A stretch of 64,000 bases of DNA from Tetrastigma voinierianum (Eukaryota; Streptophyta; Magnoliopsida; Vitales; Vitaceae), in assembly GCA_016808115.1 (NCBI GenBank), contig JAEQBH010002845.1, positions 806,001-870,000 on the forward strand. Reading direction: 5' to 3'. Under the pieces are notes generated by a model. That model had not been told where the DNA came from. It saw only the letters and a list, made by a program, of their open reading frames with translations, and did not search any database. The stretch's first letter is position 1. Each line of letters starts with the position of its first letter. Below are positions 59,635-64,000 of this stretch, in pieces. The translations under genes and the position numbers were made by a program.

Positions 59635-61640
59635 TTAGATTGGTTGTTCTACCAAGCCCGTCTCATCGGGGGAGGCAATAAGGGCCTTCGTTTTTTCCTC
59701 ACTCTCCAGATCGATTAGCCAGGTAGCACTCAAACTCGCTAGTTGGTCGCTCGTAGTCAATTTACCCCGCACTAGTCGATAGTCGATCATTTGATGGTAG
59801 GTCGAGGGCACGACCTTATCAGATGCCCGTGCTCTAATGAATTTACCGATCAGACGGCCCACAGTCCCCACAAATGCAAAATAAGACCTTAATAATTACC
59901 AAATTCCGCCTTGAAGGGGAGAGAGCAATGTCGCCCATCGTTACTATGGTTGCCCGGTTAAACCCGGACAAGATTCGCTACCGGAATTCCAAATTTCACA
60001 AAAGAGATGTTCCACGGCAACCCAGAACGCTCGCCGCCGGCCGTGGTCAACCGCGACTCAGGCACATCAAAATTGCTTAATGATAGAGGGCACGAGTGCA
60101 TCGTGGTAAGTGGAGTAATGACCCTGGACGGGTTAACAGGGGGAAAGGATATAGGTTGTCAATTGGCTGGATTTGTTCAACGCCCGGGACGTGGATGGTG
60201 TTCACCGGTCTCTAGTTGTATCGCCGCACTCCTCTTTCGGGCGCTTATATCGACATCGAATGGTCAACCGGCCGCCCAATATGTAGTTTATGATGGGTTG
60301 AGGTTCAAAGAGAGCTCATACGACCGCTTATTCTCCAACCATAGGCGGCTTCGGCCCGCTGATCGCCTCTCGAACATATTCCGAGGTGGTCGGCCCTGAT
60401 TAATCTTTCCACCAAAAATTTCAGGCTTCGACATCGGTTGGTCTCATGCCTATGGTCCCTATGGTAATCACATCTTAGAGACTGGTTGCTCTGTGCGGGA
60501 TCTGACTGAATTGGTGTGGGCCATTTGAAGTCAGGGTGATCCCGGATGAGAGGAAGGAGTCTTTCATTAGAGATGTTTACAGGGGTAAACTGTGATTGGT
60601 CCCGAGAGCGTCTCCTGCTCTACCACTCCTTGTTCGGGACTGGTCTCTTGTAGGCGGCTTGTCGCTTAGCTATGATCGTCACGGTTTGAGAGGCTGCACG
60701 AATATTGTCCTCCAACGTTGAATATTTATCCGCCCGTCTGTACAATTCTTCCATTGTCGCAGGTGGATCTAGAGACAATGATGGAAGAAACTGGGGTGGT
60801 TCACTAAAGCTCTTTGAAATTTTCTGGGAGGACTCCATCCATACTGGCATAAATCACATGTTGGACAGCCCCCAGTTCTAGTGAAATTAAGATGGACTCA
60901 TCCCTCCCGCTGGAAGATGGTTTGCAGAGAACTCCATGTTTCTTCCGTCAATCGAAAGTAACAGTAGTAGGAAACAATAAAATTTCACAACTCACGAACG
61001 AAGCCGATAGATCTTCGTGGAGTTTGTGAATCCAAGCCGTGGCAAGCCCTTCCGCCGGCTGTGAACACTTTGCATAGTAAGCGGTCGTCTCGCATTCATG
61101 TCATTGCCCGATTGAAATGCAGCATGTGGTCATACTGATCAGAGGAGCCATCGCTACATTGGTAAAAGATCACACGAAAGCCACGAGGCGCTTCATACCA
61201 GATGTCAAACAGCCGAGGATATGTCTCTCGTGTCACCCACGCTGGTAGATGGGCAGCGCGCGAACTGGCCGGAAAGACGCTGGGGCCTCTTCTGATTCAA
61301 ATTTCCACGTTGTTCTGGGGCGAAAGATCAGCAATGGGAGAGCTACTGCTAGAGGATGAACTCCATCGCCCCGTCGCTACATCACCGTCGCTTTCTAGCG
61401 TGATGTGCCCGGCTTATTCCGCTTTGATCGGGCAGGATGGCTACTCCCTCGTGCATTTTCTCCCCGATTCTCTTCCAAAAGAGCTCACAGCGATCGCTCT
61501 TCACAAGCAGATGGTCGCACGGCCCGCAATCTCGCCATATGTCCGCCCGCTCTTCTTTGCTTTTCTCCATATCCTCGACGCCAGGGGCCGGAAGAAACTG
61601 GTCCTCAAGGGATTGATTTGCTGGGTTGTTGGCCATAGGA
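59635..61640 (-). pseudogene. Tat-type gypsy gag and protease (broken)
   Basis: The minus-strand start at 61636 reads 'MANNPANQSLEDQFLPAPGV'. The gag core then gives 'YDGSSDQYDHMLHFNRAMT' (about 61160-61100, with shifts), 'LLCKVFTAG', 'RRSIGFVREL' and 'SLDPPATMEELYRRADKYST' followed by 'LEDNIRAASQTV' (60780-60670), all typical of Tat gag. Further on come 'LKFLVERLIRADH' (about 60420) and protease-end sequence 'VVPSTYHQMIDYRLVRGKL' (59810-59750). Many stops. Reverse transcriptase and integrase are absent, so the element is truncated or non-autonomous. Confidence 0.85.
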
Positions 61641-61752
61641 ATAGGATCCGGCGAACTGGGCTGGAGTGAGCTGAACTACCTGCCGGGTGTGGGGATCGCT
61701 GATGCCCGACGTAGCCAAGCCTCGCATCGCCACCGGCGATTTTCGCCGATCA

Positions 61753-61769
61753 GTTCCCACATACGGCAA
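61753..61769 (-). promoter_or_regulatory. Tat-type primer-binding site remnant
   Basis: The minus strand reads TTGCCGTATGTGGGAAC. Tat elements usually have TGGCGCCGTCTGTGGGAAC here. The gag start lies about 115 bases further on, as expected. Confidence 0.6.
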
Positions 61770-62705
61770 GATTCTATCACACCCCGATTCCCGGTCCTAC
61801 CCGAATGGCGAATCCGAACTGATTCCGTGGCACGAGACTATATACTGGGACTCATTAATCTGTTCTGTATCAGAGCTGAACTTGTACCTATGGGTATACA
61901 AACAATTTCTGTAATAAAAAAAATCATTTACATATACAAAAGCACTACCACCGGAGTGGTGTCCATCAAAATTTGTACACATATACTAAGTCCCATTTAC
62001 TTATACATGTACATTTTCTATTGAATATATTTTGTAGCAGCGGAATACAAAATATAATCATACCCTTACTGAGTTTACATCTTATACAAAACACTTATTC
62101 ATATACATATCTAATACAAAAACATCGATCACTTCAAGCAAGCAATGATGAGCACCTATCTCCGAGATTTAATCTGCATCAGCCGTTGTGGAATGTCCCG
62201 TCCTCTTGCCTCCTTCGCATCTACACAGATTGAACACCCGTATGCTCTTTACGCTTAATGCGAACATAAGTACGGACAACCACCAATGGTGATCGCCACA
62301 AGCTTATACATATGCAATTCATATATCTATACATATTTGCAGAATTTTATTACTTATTTCATCTTTAGCATTCCTATTGTATGTCAATCTTTCTGCTACA
62401 TGTTCTATGTCTTAGTATATCTTCATCTATACTTTTATCGGGGATTCCTGCTTCTATAATTTCAGATATTCCATATTCATTCTATATAACTTATTGCTTT
62501 CATATCATATCATTACTTTCGATTATGTGAATTCATCACATCTTTCATATCTCCCTTAGGAGGTAGTTTATACTTTACTATCATATCATATACTATCATA
62601 GGTTTTCACATATACTTTCATGTGCTTTCATATTTATATAGTTTTCATATACCTTTCTTTTATAATGATCTTGTATTGTCATATACTTCTGTACAGGTTT
62701 TCAAT

Positions 62706-63100
62706 TCGACTATAGAATTGGCATTCACGATGCATTCGAGAGGAATCTCATTCCCGTTTGTCATTCAAGAGAATGTGTGATTTCACATTTAACTGTATGA
62801 TCTACATTTTGACTATAGAACTGACATTCACGATAGATTCGAGATGTGAATCTTGTCCCTGTTTCACATTCAAGAAGAATGCGATTTCACATTTAACTGA
62901 GATGATTCACTTTGACTCATAGAATTGATACATTCACTCTAATATTATTCGAGAGGGAATCCCATCCCCATTTGTCATCTGCAGTAAAATGCGATTTAAC
63001 ATTTAACTAGCATGATTCACTATGACTATAGAACTGACATTCACGACATATTCAAGAGGGAATCTCGTTCGTTTGTCATTCAGTAGCAATGTGATTTCAT
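62706..63100. repeat. Tandem array, period about 100 bp, four units
   Basis: Each unit has 'gactatagaattgacattcacga', 'ttcgagagggaatctc', 'gtttgtcattcaagagaatg' and 'gatttcacatttaactg'. Units start near 62710, 62816, 62908 and 63030. Confidence 0.85.
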
Positions 63101-63409
63101 GTACTTGCATATTTTATCATATACTTTCATCTATATTCTTGTATTTCCCTATATTTTCATCTTGTAAATTTTCATATACTATACTTTCCTATGATTTTCA
63201 TATACTATACTTTCATATGCTTTTCATATACTTTATCTATCATATACATTTCGTGTCATTAACACTTCACTTCTTGTACTTGTATACTTCTCATCACATA
63301 GCAATGCTATGCTTCTCATTTTATGTCATATATTCAATATATGAAATTTGCATGTACTTGTCATTTTCTTTTATGTTTCATGTCTGCATAAACCTTAGAA
63401 GTGGATAAA

Positions 63410-63575
63410 GGAAACTATAAGGGCCCGAAGGGCCAGACTCCATCGTGCGAAACAGTTGGTCTATGGGTGGCCCGAAGACGCTGTTATCATTAGACGAGAC
63501 AATGACCATCTATAAGGGCCCAAAGGCGCTGCTTATCATTATACGAGACAATGACCATCTATAAGTACTCAAGGC
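63410..63575. repeat. Short tandem units, 'gacaatgaccatctataagggccc'
   Basis: Three related units around 'gctgttatcattagacgagacaatgaccatctataag'. The inverted equivalent lies at about 690-860. Confidence 0.75.
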
Positions 63576-63924
63576 AATGTGAATGACCCAAACTGCGCTT
63601 AACTGATCGTATCAGACTTGTTTTTTCCCTAACGTGATGCCCACCATCCCCTCTACCGTTTCCAAGCAGAATCAACGCAGATTTTATGTTTAGTATATAT
63701 CTCATATTCCCGAATAATTATTGTCATTCGGTAATCATATGTGATATATATACAATCATTTATTCATATCTTTTCATTTTTCATATTTCATGATATGCAT
63801 GAATAATTATGATTACCATGTATGCTTATGAGCTATTTATGAATTCATAATAGGAGTTCATAATATGAATAACTATGGTTACTTGTAGGGCTTACTATTT
63901 TTCGTGATATTTGGAACTAATATG

Positions 63925-64000
63925 TGTCACGCCCGGATCCCGATCCGACCCGAATGGTGAATCCGAACCGAGTCCGGGGTGCGAGACTATATACTAGGAC
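63925..64000 (-). mobile_element. Start of a further family-B LTR, continuing past the window
   Basis: TGTCACGCCCGGATCCCGATCC is the cleanest family-B left end here. The next bases match 61785-61855 ('cgaatggtgaatccgaac', 'gcgagactatatacta'). Confidence 0.75.

Larger units (their letters stand above)
61775..63924 (-). mobile_element. Family-B LTR, 2.15 kb visible, cut by another copy
   Basis: Begins TATCACACCCCGATTCCCGG and shares its first 550 bp with 4619-5100 and 63925-64000. It contains a roughly 100-bp tandem array (62706-63100) and the 'gggcccgaagg...gacaatgaccatctataag' repeats (63410-63570) that recur inverted at 690-860. It stops at 63924, where a new family-B left end begins, so the rest of this LTR is either beyond the window or lost. 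Confidence 0.75.

Overview
This window reads as nuclear DNA of a flowering plant, probably a woody dicot or magnoliid. It has one intron-containing gene with GT-AG splicing, a plant initiator tRNA-Met gene, SINE-type sequences, AT-rich intergenic DNA with TA and CT microsatellites, and a great excess of LTR-retrotransposon and DNA-transposon remains. No bacterial, organellar or viral gene set was seen. The species cannot be named from the sequence alone.

Layout. Positions 1-3160 hold a truncated LTR of a long-LTR gypsy family (here 'family B', left end TGTCACGCC, right end GTTACA) and a second LTR of a Tekay/Del-like family ('family T', left end TGTGACGCCCC, right end TCTTACA). Positions 4619-13396 are a family-B element with two LTRs of about 4.1-4.3 kb around an internal region of only about 340 bp. 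Positions 14665-42800 are one decayed Mutator-like element (MULE) that encoded a MuDR-type transposase followed by a plant mobile domain (PMD). A family-T solo LTR lies in its N-terminal coding region and itself carries an hAT-like insertion. A family-T full element lies near its C-terminal end, and an Athila-like element lies inside that element's left LTR. Target-site duplications support most of these joints.

Positions 43000-51500 are the only stretch of mostly non-retrotransposon DNA. They carry a secreted GH17-like/X8 (CBM43) protein gene (43397-44935), the initiator tRNA-Met gene (46235-46306, minus strand), several SINE-like fragments, microsatellites and a long inverted repeat. Positions 51513-56362 are a family-B solo LTR with an exact 5-bp duplication (GTAAT) and a nested family-T LTR. 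They are followed by an hAT transposase C-terminal fragment. Positions 59635-61640 are a minus-strand Tat-type gypsy gag-protease remnant, abutting further family-B LTR sequence that runs to the window end.

Functionally only two loci look intact: the X8 cell-wall protein gene and the tRNA. All transposon coding regions are broken by stops and frameshifts. The tRNA and the element at 4619-13396 are linked by biology: the element's primer-binding site matches the 3' end of initiator tRNA-Met.
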